DNA of 64,000 nucleotides from Paenibacillus sp. KS-LC4. Lineage in GTDB: Bacteria; Bacillota; Bacilli; Paenibacillales; Paenibacillaceae. The translations under genes were made by a program, and so were the position numbers. The notes beneath the pieces were generated by a model. The model did no database searches, was not told where the DNA came from, and saw nothing but the letters and a program-made list of their open reading frames with translations. Location of the stretch: the NCBI RefSeq assembly GCF_036894955.1, contig NZ_CP145905.1, forward strand, positions 56,001 to 120,000, in the 5' to 3' direction. Shown piece by piece: positions 54,743 to 64,000 of this stretch (position 1 is its first letter; each line of letters begins with the position of its first letter).

Positions 54743-55630
54743 ATGAATACAGCAAGAGAAGGCAAGCTTGAATATTACAGCAGGAGCTATGGGCTGGCTT
54801 GCGGCAATCGGCTGGAGCTGGGCAAGCGCACGCTGATTATGGGCATATTGAATGCGACGCCGGATTCTTTCTCTGATGGCGGGAAATTTAATGCAGTGGA
54901 GGCGGCTGTCAGCCGCGCAGTGGAGATGGTCGCGGAGGGCGCAGATATTATTGATATCGGCGGCGAGTCCACACGTCCAAACTTTGTGCCGGTCGATGCG
55001 GAGGAGGAGCTGCGCCGCGTAATTCCGGTCATTCAAGCTGTCCGCGCCGCACTGCCGAACATCGCCATTTCGATTGATACGTATAAGGCAAAGACTGCGC
55101 GCCATGCGCTCGAAGCAGGAGCAACGATTATTAATGATATTTGGGGACTCAAATATGATGAGGAAATGGCGTCAGTCGCAGCCGCGTGTGGCTGCCCGGT
55201 TATTTTGACACATAATCGCACGAATCCCGTCTATCTGGCCGCTGATTTTGTAGAGGATGTTATTGCCGATTTGAAAGAAAGCATTCAAATCGCAATACAT
55301 GCCGGCGTGAAGGAGGAGCAGATCTGGCTCGATCCCGGCCTTGGCTTTGCCAAAACCTATGAGCAAAATATGGAGCTGCTAGGACGGCTCGCCGAGCTGC
55401 ATGCTCTTGGCTATCCCGTGCTGCTAGGTACTTCACGCAAGAGCTTTATTAGGCAGACGCTTGATCTGCCAAGGGAAGAGCTGGTCGAGGGTACGGCAGC
55501 AACGACGGCGCTTGGCATTGCCCAAGGCTGCCAAATCGTTAGGGTGCATGATGTTCGCGCGAATAAAAGAACAGCTGTGATGTCGGACGCGATTATTTAT
55601 CCGCGTTTTTCAAAATATAAGAATTTATAA
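54743..55630 (+). CDS. folP: Dihydropteroate synthase
   Basis: Protein of 295 residues joining p-aminobenzoate to the pterin pyrophosphate; target of sulfonamides. IMGILNATPDSFSDGGKFNA near 33, DIIDIGGESTRPNF near 69, ATIINDIWGLKYD and LLGTSRKSFI are the DHPS motifs. The last codons and the stop (55628-55630) lie within the left arm of hairpin repeat D, so the C-terminus SKYKNL comes from the repeat. Confidence 0.95.
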   Translation: MNTAREGKLEYYSRSYGLACGNRLELGKRTLIMGILNATPDSFSDGGKFNAVEAAVSRAVEMVAEGADIIDIGGESTRPNFVPVDAEEELRRVIPVIQAVRAALPNIAISIDTYKAKTARHALEAGATIINDIWGLKYDEEMASVAAACGCPVILTHNRTNPVYLAADFVEDVIADLKESIQIAIHAGVKEEQIWLDPGLGFAKTYEQNMELLGRLAELHALGYPVLLGTSRKSFIRQTLDLPREELVEGTAATTALGIAQGCQIVRVHDVRANKRTAVMSDAIIYPRFSKYKNL

Positions 55631-55713
55631 GTTATGCACTTATAAATGAGCTTATATTTCTCTGACAAAGCTCTTCGCTCGTCCTAGAAGGACGAAGAAG
55701 TCGTTTTTGCTTG
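55614..55713 (+). repeat. Intergenic hairpin repeat, copy D
   Basis: The most regular copy: AAATATAAG and CTTATATTT outer arms, ATTTATAAGT and ACTTATAAAT inner arms, five-base loop TATGC (55614-55659). The second hairpin is nearly the same as in copy C, with CGTCC/GGACG. It begins inside folP and ends 35 bases before folB. Confidence 0.8.
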
Positions 55714-55747
55714 TAGATTCAGATATAAGTATAAGGGGCGTAAGCTT

Positions 55748-56134
55748 ATGGATAGAATGCTTGTGAAAGGCATGCAGTTTTACGGTTATCACGGTGTATT
55801 TGCTGAGGAGAACAGGCTGGGCCAAAAATTTGGCGTCGATTTGGAGCTGTTGCTCGATTTGGATAAGGCGGCAACGCTGGATGATTTGGAAGCAACGGTG
55901 AACTATGCCGAATTGCATGCGTTAACGAAGAAAATTGTCGAAGGAACGCCGTTTAAATTGATTGAAGCTTTAGCGGGTAGCATTGCAACCCAGTTGTTAG
56001 CGGCTTATACTATGATAAATGAAGTAACGGTTCGTGTGACGAAGCCGAACCCACCGTTCGACATTCATTTTGATGGCGTGACGGTAGAGCTGCGCAGAAA
56101 GCGGGATGCTGATGGACGCGTTGTCACCGTTTAA
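55748..56134 (+). CDS. folB: Dihydroneopterin aldolase
   Basis: Protein of 128 residues. MLVKGMQFYGYHGVFAEENR at the start, VNYAELHALTKKIVEGTPF near 56 and VRVTKPNPPFDIHFDGVTVE near the end are the family motifs. It cleaves dihydroneopterin to 6-hydroxymethyl-dihydropterin. Overlaps folK by up to 29 bases. Confidence 0.95.
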   Translation: MDRMLVKGMQFYGYHGVFAEENRLGQKFGVDLELLLDLDKAATLDDLEATVNYAELHALTKKIVEGTPFKLIEALAGSIATQLLAAYTMINEVTVRVTKPNPPFDIHFDGVTVELRRKRDADGRVVTV

Positions 56135-56663
56135 TTCGCCCGCCTACGCTTATGTGGCTCTAGGTTCAAATGTAGGTGATCGGCAGCAGCTATTGCTGCA
56201 AGCGATCCAGCAGTTAAGTGGCCGCTCAGACATCGAGGTGCTTCGCGTTTCTGGCGTGTACGAGACCGATCCGGTCGGCTATACGGATCAGCCCCCTTTT
56301 CTGAATATGGCTATCGCCGTGCGAACTACGCTGTCCCCGCTTGCTTTACTGCACGTTCTGCTGGATACCGAGCAGCAGCTTGGACGTGTCAGAGATATTC
56401 GCTGGGGGCCGCGCACTATAGATCTCGATTTGCTGTTGTATGCTGATGTCGTGATGGATGGCGAGGAGCTGACGCTTCCGCATCCACGAATGATGGAACG
56501 CGCCTTCGTGCTCGTTCCGCTTGGTGATGTGATCGAGCAGTCCCATCCGTTTAAGGAACAGGTGGCTGCGGCCGCGGCTTCAGCGCTTCAGGATGGAAAG
56601 GAAGGCATCATGTTATGGAAAATCATCAATTGGCACAGCGAGTCCGGGCATTTCGTAAGCTAA
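56106..56663 (+). CDS. folK: Hydroxymethyl-dihydropterin pyrophosphokinase
   Basis: Protein of 185 residues. AYVALGSNVGDRQQLLLQAI at residue 15, the pattern DRRWGPRTIDLDLLLY appears as IRWGPRTIDLDLLLYADVV near 99, and LTLPHPRMMERAFVLVPL near 122. It adds pyrophosphate to the pterin for FolP. Two ATGs (56106, 56112) compete; both lie inside folB. Its end overlaps yazB by 49 bases. Confidence 0.94.
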   Translation: MLMDALSPFNSPAYAYVALGSNVGDRQQLLLQAIQQLSGRSDIEVLRVSGVYETDPVGYTDQPPFLNMAIAVRTTLSPLALLHVLLDTEQQLGRVRDIRWGPRTIDLDLLLYADVVMDGEELTLPHPRMMERAFVLVPLGDVIEQSHPFKEQVAAAAASALQDGKEGIMLWKIINWHSESGHFVS

Positions 56664-56836
56664 AGGGCTACACACAACAGGAATTAGCAAAAGTACTTGG
56701 CGTTTCGGTAGCGGTATTAGGCTCCCTTGAGCGCGGTACACGCAAGGCGGACGCCAAGTTATTGCTTCATATATCAAACACCCTTGGCATTAGCTATGAA
56801 GAGTTGACGAATTCGGGTTCGAACGGAGCCGTGTAA
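56615..56836 (+). CDS. yazB: XRE-family helix-turn-helix protein YazB
   Basis: Small protein of 73 residues, essentially one Cro/CI domain: RVRAFRKLKGYTQQELAKVL (first helices), GVSVAVLGSLERGTRKADAK (recognition part) and LLHISNTLGISYEEL. It sits at the same place in Bacillus. Target unknown. It starts within folK. Confidence 0.9.
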   Translation: MENHQLAQRVRAFRKLKGYTQQELAKVLGVSVAVLGSLERGTRKADAKLLLHISNTLGISYEELTNSGSNGAV

Positions 56837-56884
56837 GAAACTCACGTATTAGGAAACAAACCAGAAGGAGGAGCGGGGAGAAAC

Positions 56885-57883
56885 ATGCTGAAAATCGGAG
56901 AAATCGAGATGAAGAATAGAGTTGTGCTTGCACCGATGGCCGGCGTGTGTAATCCCGCTTTCCGTCTAATTGCAAAGGAATTTGGAACAGGCCTTGTATG
57001 CGCGGAGATGGTGAGCGACAAGGCGATTTTGCACGGCAATAAGCGGACGATGGAAATGCTGTTCGTGGACGAGCGCGAGAAGCCGCTGAGCTTGCAAATT
57101 GTTGGCGGTGACCGTGAATCGCTGGTCGAGGCGGCGAAGGTCGTGGATAAGCAAACCAATGCTGATATTATTGATATTAATATGGGCTGCCCGGTTCCAA
57201 AAGTAACAAATTGCGATGCTGGAGCACGTTGGCTCCTTGACCCGAACAAAATTTACGAAATGGTTTCTGCCGTAGTGGAAGCTGTGGATAAGCCAGTAAC
57301 GGTGAAAATGCGTATCGGCTGGGATGACGAGCATATTTATGCGGTGGAAAATGCGCGCGCCGTTGAGCGTGCTGGCGGCAAGGCGGTCAGCGTTCATGGT
57401 CGTACGCGCGAGCAGCAGTACACAGGCGTAGCGAATTGGGACATCATTCGCGAGGTGAAGCAGGCGGTGTCGATTCCGGTAATCGGCAACGGGGATGTTT
57501 TTTCACCTGAAGATGCCAAGCGCTTGCTGGAGCATACGGGCTGTGACGGCGTCATGATCGGACGCGGTGCGCTTGGAAACCCTTGGATGCTCTACCGAAC
57601 CATTCAGTATTTGACGAATGGCGAGCTGTTGCCCGATCCGAAGCCGCGTGAGAAGCTGCTGGTCGCTACCTTGCATTTGGATCGTCTCATTGATCTAAAA
57701 GGAGAAGCGGTTGCCGTACGGGAAATGCGAAAGCATTTGGCTTGGTATTTGAAAGGCTTGCCGGGCGGTGCGCGCGTCAAGGATGTTATTATGGAAGAAA
57801 CCGGCCGTGACCGGATGGTGGGCATTTTGGAGCGATATGTGCTGTCGCTTGAAGAGCAGGGTCTTGCTGCTGCGAGCCTGTAG
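56885..57883 (+). CDS. dusB: tRNA-dihydrouridine synthase B
   Basis: FMN TIM-barrel protein of 332 residues. VVLAPMAGVCNPAFRLIAKE near 13, catalytic Cys in DINMGCPVPKVTNCDAG near 98-105, KMRIGWDD near 140, SVHGRTREQQYTG near 169 and GVMIGRGALGNPW near 224. It reduces uridines in tRNA. AAGGAGGAG lies upstream of the ATG. Same place as yacF of B. subtilis. Confidence 0.95.
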   Translation: MLKIGEIEMKNRVVLAPMAGVCNPAFRLIAKEFGTGLVCAEMVSDKAILHGNKRTMEMLFVDEREKPLSLQIVGGDRESLVEAAKVVDKQTNADIIDINMGCPVPKVTNCDAGARWLLDPNKIYEMVSAVVEAVDKPVTVKMRIGWDDEHIYAVENARAVERAGGKAVSVHGRTREQQYTGVANWDIIREVKQAVSIPVIGNGDVFSPEDAKRLLEHTGCDGVMIGRGALGNPWMLYRTIQYLTNGELLPDPKPREKLLVATLHLDRLIDLKGEAVAVREMRKHLAWYLKGLPGGARVKDVIMEETGRDRMVGILERYVLSLEEQGLAAASL

Positions 57884-57961
57884 TTCGAAATAGCGGACTG
57901 TTCGGATACAGCTGTGCGACATGCCGAACATGCTCAAACTTGATTTGCGAATAAAATAAAC

Positions 57962-58002
57962 GGGCAGGTTATCTGAGAACGTTCAGAGGCCTGTCTTTTT
58001 TT
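57962..58002 (+). terminator. Terminator after dusB
   Basis: GGCAGG-TCTGA pairs with TCAGA-CCTGTC across small bulges, followed by eight T. Confidence 0.75.
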
Positions 58003-58277
58003 CAAGTTATGCCCGCTGTATGTGAAAATGGAAAGGTTATGTAAAAAATCTTATATATTTGGAACTTTGTGTTTTTTGTAAACGAGCTAGGAAGGAATGA
58101 GCGGTTTTACAACGAATAAAAAAAGAAGGGCCGTGCTGCTGTCTCGCGAAGTGCAATAGTTGGCATAGACATAGGCGCTTTTACAATCGGCGCGTTCCTT
58201 TCAGACGGGTATACATAAATGGTGGATAACGCTTTCAAGGGTCTCAAGCGAAAGTCGTTCCAGTCGTTTGGCTTTGA

Positions 58278-58306
58278 TTGACATTCAGGAGAACATTGCA
58301 TATAAT
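58278..58306 (+). promoter_or_regulatory. greA: Consensus sigma-A promoter of greA
   Basis: Exact TTGACA and exact TATAAT with a 17-base spacer. The -10 is embedded in an inverted repeat ATTGCA-N8-TGCAAT (58295-58314). The leader before greA is about 140 bases. Confidence 0.85.
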
Positions 58307-58450
58307 CGTGCAATATAACCTTAATGACTATAGTCAACACGGCTTATCTGCTCCCTCAGCAGGTCTGAGGCAAGAGGAGCGTAATATATTAATTAACAGT
58401 GAATTCATACCTGGTATGAAAATTGGTCACACGACGGGAGAATCGGAAAG

Positions 58451-58927
58451 ATGAGCGATAAAGAGATCATTCTGACTCAGGAAGGTTTGAGAAAGCTTGA
58501 GGACGAACTGGAGATGCTGAAATCGGTCAAGCGTCGCGAGGTAGCTGAGCGGATCAAGATCGCGATTGGCTACGGCGATATTAGCGAAAACTCCGAGTAT
58601 GAAGATGCTAAAAATGAGCAGGCCTTCATCGAAGGTCGGATCATCACGTTGGAGAAGATGCTCCGCAACGCTCGGATCATCAATAGCGATGAAATTGATA
58701 CGGACGTGGTCAGCATCGGCTCCACGGTAACCGTAGAAGATTTAGAATTTGGCGATAAAATGGAATATGCGATTGTCGGTTCTGCTGAATCGGACCCGCT
58801 TAACAATAAGATTTCCAATGAGAGCCCTGTTGGCAGAGCGATTTTGGGTAAAAAGGAAGGCACGGTCGTTGATGTCAGCGTACCTGCCGGCGTTATACAG
58901 TATAGAATCATTGATATTAAAAAATAA
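58451..58927 (+). CDS. greA: Transcription elongation factor GreA
   Basis: Protein of 158 residues. The N-terminal coiled coil has [20 protein letters not shown] and the acidic tip [20 protein letters not shown]. The C-terminal FKBP-like part ends [20 protein letters not shown]. It stimulates RNA cleavage by backtracked polymerase. The ACGGGAGAA ribosome site is modest. Followed by a terminator. Confidence 0.96.
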   Translation: MSDKEIILTQEGLRKLEDELEMLKSVKRREVAERIKIAIGYGDISENSEYEDAKNEQAFIEGRIITLEKMLRNARIINSDEIDTDVVSIGSTVTVEDLEFGDKMEYAIVGSAESDPLNNKISNESPVGRAILGKKEGTVVDVSVPAGVIQYRIIDIKK

Positions 58928-58950
58928 GGTTTGCACTGTGTCTGATTCAG

Positions 58951-58977
58951 AAAGCTTCCTTAAGCGGAAGCTTTTTG
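58951..58977 (+). terminator. Terminator after greA
   Basis: AAAGCTTCC and GGAAGCTTT pair around a six-base loop with T tail. Only 36 bases before lysS, so readthrough may feed lysS. Confidence 0.8.
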
Positions 58978-58985
58978 AACGTTAA

Positions 58986-60536
<1,551 letters not shown>

Positions 60537-60555
60537 CCAATCATAGTTTTCCACT

Positions 60556-60592
60556 AACCTGTTGAGGCCTAGGGCTTCAACAGGTTTTTTTT
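60556..60592 (+). terminator. Terminator after lysS
   Basis: AACCTGTTGA and TCAACAGGTT pair with an inner GGCC-type extension and are followed by a run of eight T. Confidence 0.88.
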
Positions 60593-60764
60593 CTGTAAAT
60601 AGGCTAGAATAGCTGTTTGATCGCACCTTAGGCTAGGCATTGGGCTGATGCCTCCTCCATCCATTGACCCGTGCCTTATTTTCCTTTAAAGTGAATATGT
60701 ATTTTCAGACAAAAAAAGCTATCTTAGCGAGGTATTAACTATAGAAATCAGAGGTGAACAGACG

Positions 60765-63700
60765 TTGCTGAAAGGTTCGATGAGAAGTTTGCGGTTGGTC
60801 ATATGCATGGTAATGCTCTTATTCAGTTTTTTGCCTGATAGCAGCAAGCAGGTGTTCGCGGAGGAATTTAATATTATACATAATGCAGGCTTCGAAAGTA
60901 GCGAGTCTGGCGTGCCTTTGTCATGGACGCAGGATGTATGGGAGGCAGGCGAGAGCATTTCGCGCTTCACGCTGGAGCAGTCCGATGTTTATTCGGGCAC
61001 CGGCGCAGCTAAAATTCAAAATTTTCAACCGAACCATGCCAAGTGGATACAGAAGCTGACGGTTAGTCCAGATGCCTATTACCATGTGAGTGGCTGGGTC
61101 AAGGTTTCAGATGCGAAGAGCGACGCAATCGGCGCTAATTTGTTTATTGTAGGAGTTGGCGATCCATTTCCGCAGTTGACCGATACTGCGGGCGAATGGA
61201 AGCTGCTTGAATTTTACGGTCGTACAGGCCCGGAGCAAAAAGAGCTGCAAATGGGCATCAGCCTTGGCGGCTACGGAAGCTTGAATACGGGAACAGCGCT
61301 GTTTGACGATTTGAAAATGGAGCAGCTTCCAGCAAAGCCGGAAAATGTTCAAATCATGTCCTTCGAGCCATCAAAGCTGACAGGTGGCGGGGGAGCAGCT
61401 TCCGGAACTGATAATTTGGACCCCAAAAAAATATCCGCTTTCCCCGTCTTATCAATATCGGCCCTATTCGGCCTCTTGTTTGCTTTTCTTTATCGAAAAA
61501 TGCTTCGGACTCAGCCGCTCGGCAAGCCTCACGCCTCATACCGTGGCTGGCTGATTGCCGCTATGGCGGCGGCTCTTATTTTCAGGCTATGGGTTGCAAT
61601 TAAGGTGCCGGGCTACGTCAATGATATTAAAACCTTTATGTACTGGGCGGATCGCGCCTATCAAAATGGCGTACAGCATTTTTATGAAGAAGGAGTTTTC
61701 GCGGATTACCCGCCGGGCTACGTCTACATTTTGTATGTTCTTGCTGCCATCAAGTCATGGTTCAGCATAAATCCGGATACAAGCGGAGTAACGCTGCTGT
61801 TTAAGCTCCCGGCCATCGCGGCTGATCTAGTCTCCAGTTGGCTCATTTACCGTTTTGCCAAAACAAAGCTCAATCCAGTGGCAGCGGCAGGCCTTGCCTT
61901 GCTCTATGTCTGGAACCCGGCGATCTGGATTAATTCAGCGGGCTGGGGACAGGTGGATTCCTTCTTCACCCTGTTCCTCATTATGGCTATTAGCAGCATG
62001 GCAGGGGAACGCTTGGAACGAGGAGGCATCTGGTTTGCGCTTGCCGTACTCATTAAACCGCAGGCGTTGATTTTCGCTCCAGTCGTATTGCTTGCGTACT
62101 GGCATAAACGGGATTGGAAGCGTGCCTTGCTGAGCGTCGCTTATGGCGTAATTGCGTTTCTGATATTCGCGGCTCCGTTCTTCCTGGGCAATGGCGGTTT
62201 GATTGGCGTTATTGAGCTTTACAAAGCGACGCTGTCCTCCTATCCATACGCAACGCTGAATGCGTTCAACCTATATGCGCTTACTGGGGGGAACTGGGCA
62301 CCGCTGGAGAGCAGCTGGCTTGCACTGTCCTATAAAACGTGGGGCAACATTGCCATAGCGCTAGCAGTTATAGCCGCACTTTGGTTCTCCTTTAAGGGCA
62401 AGCCAAAGCGCAATTTGGGCATTTCTTATTTTATCGCGATCATTCTCATTACAATCGTCTTTCTGTTTGCGACAAAGATGCATGAGCGATACTTGTTCCC
62501 TGTTATTTTGTTGTATGTTTTTGCCTATATCGAGTCTCAGGATCGGCGACTGCTCCATCTCTTAATGGGCTTCAGTGTCACGCATTTCATTAATGTCGGC
62601 TATGTGCTTGCATTTAGCGAGGCGGGCCAGCATACGGTGACCGACGGCATTGTCATTTTATGCTCGATTACGAATTTGTGCCTGTTCGCCTACTTGCTCT
62701 ATGTCGGCTATTCAATCTATGTGAAAAATGCTCCCAAACCAGTTCCTCCACTTACACAGGAACAATTGCGCGAAGCAGACCGTCAGGCGCTGAAGGAGCT
62801 GGAGCAGCAGAGCGTCCCTAAGGGCAAGGAGCCTCAAGCTTCTTCCTCTGATAAGAGCAGCAATAAGCTCTCTCGCAAGGACTGGTGGTGGATGTGCGGC
62901 ATTACCGCTGTCTATGCCATTGTGGCGCTGCTTAATTTGGGCTCGTTTAACAGCCTTAATACAGGCTGGAAGCCGCAGCAGAATGGCCAGAGCTTTTATG
63001 TTGACCTTGGTCAAACACAGCAGCTGGAGCGGGTCAACATGTTCGGCGGCGTAGGCTCCGGCAAGCTCAAGCTGGAGTTTGGGAATGCGCCGGATGCCTG
63101 GAGCGGCAGCATAGATGTTGAGCTGAAAATCGGCGACAATCTAAAATGGGTCGTCCAGCCGCTTAACGTGAGCGCGAGATATGCCAAGGTGACTGTCGTC
63201 TCAACGGGCTTCTCGTTGCAGGAAATGGCTTTCTATCCAATTGGAAGCGATCAGCCGCTGCCTATTGGAGACATTGTTTATATCGGCTCTAATGCGGCAG
63301 CAGCCGAGGACCCGCGTTTTGGGCCTGTGGAGCATCTATTTGATGAGCAAAGCTCGGCAGCTTACAAGTCGACCTATTGGAACGGCTCATATTTCGATGA
63401 AATTTATCATGCACGAACTGCGTATGAGTTCCTTGAGGATTTGCCAGTATATGAAAATACACATCCGCCACTAGGGAAAATACTCATCGCCATCGGCATT
63501 AAGCTGTTTGGGCTCAGCCCATTCGGCTGGCGGATCATTGGGACGCTGTTCGGCATTGCGATGATTCCGCTTATGTATATATTCGTGCTGCGATTGTTCC
63601 GCTACCGCACGGTTTATGCAGCCGCTGGCGCGATTTTGCTGGCAGCCGATTTCATGCATTTCACACAGACGCGCATTGCGACGATTGATGTGTACGCCGT

Positions 63701-64000
63701 ATTTTTCATTATGCTGATGTTCTATTTCATGTACCGTTACTATAGAATGAACTTCTATATAGAAGCGCTAAGCAAGACACTTGTTCCGCTTTCCCTTGCG
63801 GGGGTCGTATTCGGCATCGGTGCAGCGTCCAAATGGATCGTGATTTACGGTGGAGCAGGGCTTGCCATAATGCTTGGCTTATCCTTGTTCGATCGCTATA
63901 AGCAGTATGCAGCCTCTAAGCGTGCGCTTGCATCTAGTACAGCGAGTGCCGAGCAGAAGGAAACGTATAAGCGCGTCATTAAGGCTTTCCCGCGCAATGC
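60765..64000 (+). CDS. Large GT-C glycosyltransferase fusion: CBM-like, GT module and PMT/GT39 module (3' end outside window)
   Basis: An uninterrupted frame of 1078 codons runs off the window. Residues 1-32 are a signal peptide. Residues 35-185 resemble a CBM4/9-type beta-sandwich (IIHNAGFESSESGVPLSWTQ; TALFDDLKMEQL). A first multi-membrane GT-C module (about 225-650) has DIKTFMYWADRAYQ, ADYPPGYVY and WGQVDSF. After a charged linker and a second extracellular sandwich, a PMT/GT39 module starts with YFDEIYHARTAYEFLEDLP and YENTHPPLGK. Enzymes of this class move mannose or similar sugars from lipid carriers outside the membrane. TTG 60765 has GAGGTG nine bases upstream; ATG 60780 is possible. 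A TTGACC-N17-TAAAGT promoter candidate lies at 60664. Confidence 0.85.
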   Translation, partial: MLKGSMRSLRLVICMVMLLFSFLPDSSKQVFAEEFNIIHNAGFESSESGVPLSWTQDVWEAGESISRFTLEQSDVYSGTGAAKIQNFQPNHAKWIQKLTVSPDAYYHVSGWVKVSDAKSDAIGANLFIVGVGDPFPQLTDTAGEWKLLEFYGRTGPEQKELQMGISLGGYGSLNTGTALFDDLKMEQLPAKPENVQIMSFEPSKLTGGGGAASGTDNLDPKKISAFPVLSISALFGLLFAFLYRKMLRTQPLGKPHASYRGWLIAAMAAALIFRLWVAIKVPGYVNDIKTFMYWADRAYQNGVQHFYEEGVFADYPPGYVYILYVLAAIKSWFSINPDTSGVTLLFKLPAIAADLVSSWLIYRFAKTKLNPVAAAGLALLYVWNPAIWINSAGWGQVDSFFTLFLIMAISSMAGERLERGGIWFALAVLIKPQALIFAPVVLLAYWHKRDWKRALLSVAYGVIAFLIFAAPFFLGNGGLIGVIELYKATLSSYPYATLNAFNLYALTGGNWAPLESSWLALSYKTWGNIAIALAVIAALWFSFKGKPKRNLGISYFIAIILITIVFLFATKMHERYLFPVILLYVFAYIESQDRRLLHLLMGFSVTHFINVGYVLAFSEAGQHTVTDGIVILCSITNLCLFAYLLYVGYSIYVKNAPKPVPPLTQEQLREADRQALKELEQQSVPKGKEPQASSSDKSSNKLSRKDWWWMCGITAVYAIVALLNLGSFNSLNTGWKPQQNGQSFYVDLGQTQQLERVNMFGGVGSGKLKLEFGNAPDAWSGSIDVELKIGDNLKWVVQPLNVSARYAKVTVVSTGFSLQEMAFYPIGSDQPLPIGDIVYIGSNAAAAEDPRFGPVEHLFDEQSSAAYKSTYWNGSYFDEIYHARTAYEFLEDLPVYENTHPPLGKILIAIGIKLFGLSPFGWRIIGTLFGIAMIPLMYIFVLRLFRYRTVYAAAGAILLAADFMHFTQTRIATIDVYAVFFIMLMFYFMYRYYRMNFYIEALSKTLVPLSLAGVVFGIGAASKWIVIYGGAGLAIMLGLSLFDRYKQYAASKRALASSTASAEQKETYKRVIKAFPRN

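Larger units (their letters stand above)
57884..58450 (+). other. Gene-free region between dusB and greA
   Basis: Contains the dusB terminator (57962-58002) and the greA promoter (58278-58306). Weak protein-like readings between 58120 and 58270 are broken by stops on the plus strand and are not supported as a gene on the minus strand. Confidence 0.6.

Noticed and set aside
58107..58340. 77-codon minus-strand ORF between dusB and greA
   Set aside because: No ribosome site, no recognisable domain, and it overlaps the consensus greA promoter.

Overview
The window looks like a chromosomal segment of a spore-forming Firmicute of the Paenibacillus type. Evidence seen directly: Gram-positive style ribosome binding sites with frequent TTG/GTG starts, sporulation genes (spoVT, yabP, yabQ, spoIIE), lipobox and SLH domains. 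The gene order spoVT - yabN - rqcP - yabP - yabQ - divIC - yabR - spoIIE - yabS - yabT - tilS - hpt - ftsH - coaX - hslO - yacD - cysK - pabBAC - folP - folB - folK - yazB - dusB - lysS matches the origin-proximal region of Bacillus subtilis. Base composition is moderate in the core and visibly AT-richer in parts of the inserted region. No tRNA, rRNA, CRISPR array, intact transposase or prophage was seen.

Layout. (1) 1-10.2 kb is accessory. It starts with the end of a urea ABC transporter operon (urtC partial, urtD, urtE). An orphan FecCD permease follows, then a TetR-controlled SDR/alpha-beta hydrolase fusion with two matching operator palindromes, a secreted asparaginase preceded by a GlnR/TnrA-like box, and an SPFH protein paired with a ribbon-helix-helix protein. 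The stretch ends in decayed gene fragments. (2) 10.2-13.8 kb is the start of the conserved block (spoVT, yabN, HU, rqcP). (3) 13.8-25.0 kb is an inserted, entirely minus-strand island between rqcP and yabP. It holds a CPBP protease, a DUF1648 membrane protein and a YtrA-type GntR regulator, then a 1939-residue subtilisin-like protease with SLH domains, a DCC thiol-disulfide oxidoreductase and an sdpABC-type toxin operon. Two plus-strand genes follow (histidine phosphatase, DUF817). (4) 27.2-38.2 kb is sporulation, division and housekeeping from yabP to ftsH. (5) 38.6-43.4 kb is a nupNOPQ nucleoside importer. (6) 43.8-49 kb is nadABC, coaX and hslO. (7) 49-58 kb is a PrsA-like foldase, cysK, the p-aminobenzoate/folate operon, yazB and dusB. 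(8) 58.4-60.5 kb is greA and lysS, followed by a very large membrane glycosyltransferase fusion cut by the window end.

How the parts work together: the urea importer and asparaginase fit nitrogen scavenging. NupNOPQ with Hpt fits purine salvage. NadABC makes NAD de novo, CoaX starts coenzyme A synthesis, and PabBAC/FolP/FolB/FolK cover most of the route to folate. YabP, YabQ, SpoIIE and SpoVT serve sporulation.

Most interesting signals: the sdpABC-like toxin locus, whose SdpC has a single cysteine and which sits next to a DCC oxidoreductase and candidate immunity proteins; a family of four intergenic hairpin repeats with compensatory base changes; a DnaA-box cluster between nupQ and nadA plus a DnaA box inside the nupN promoter; and the twin TetR operators.
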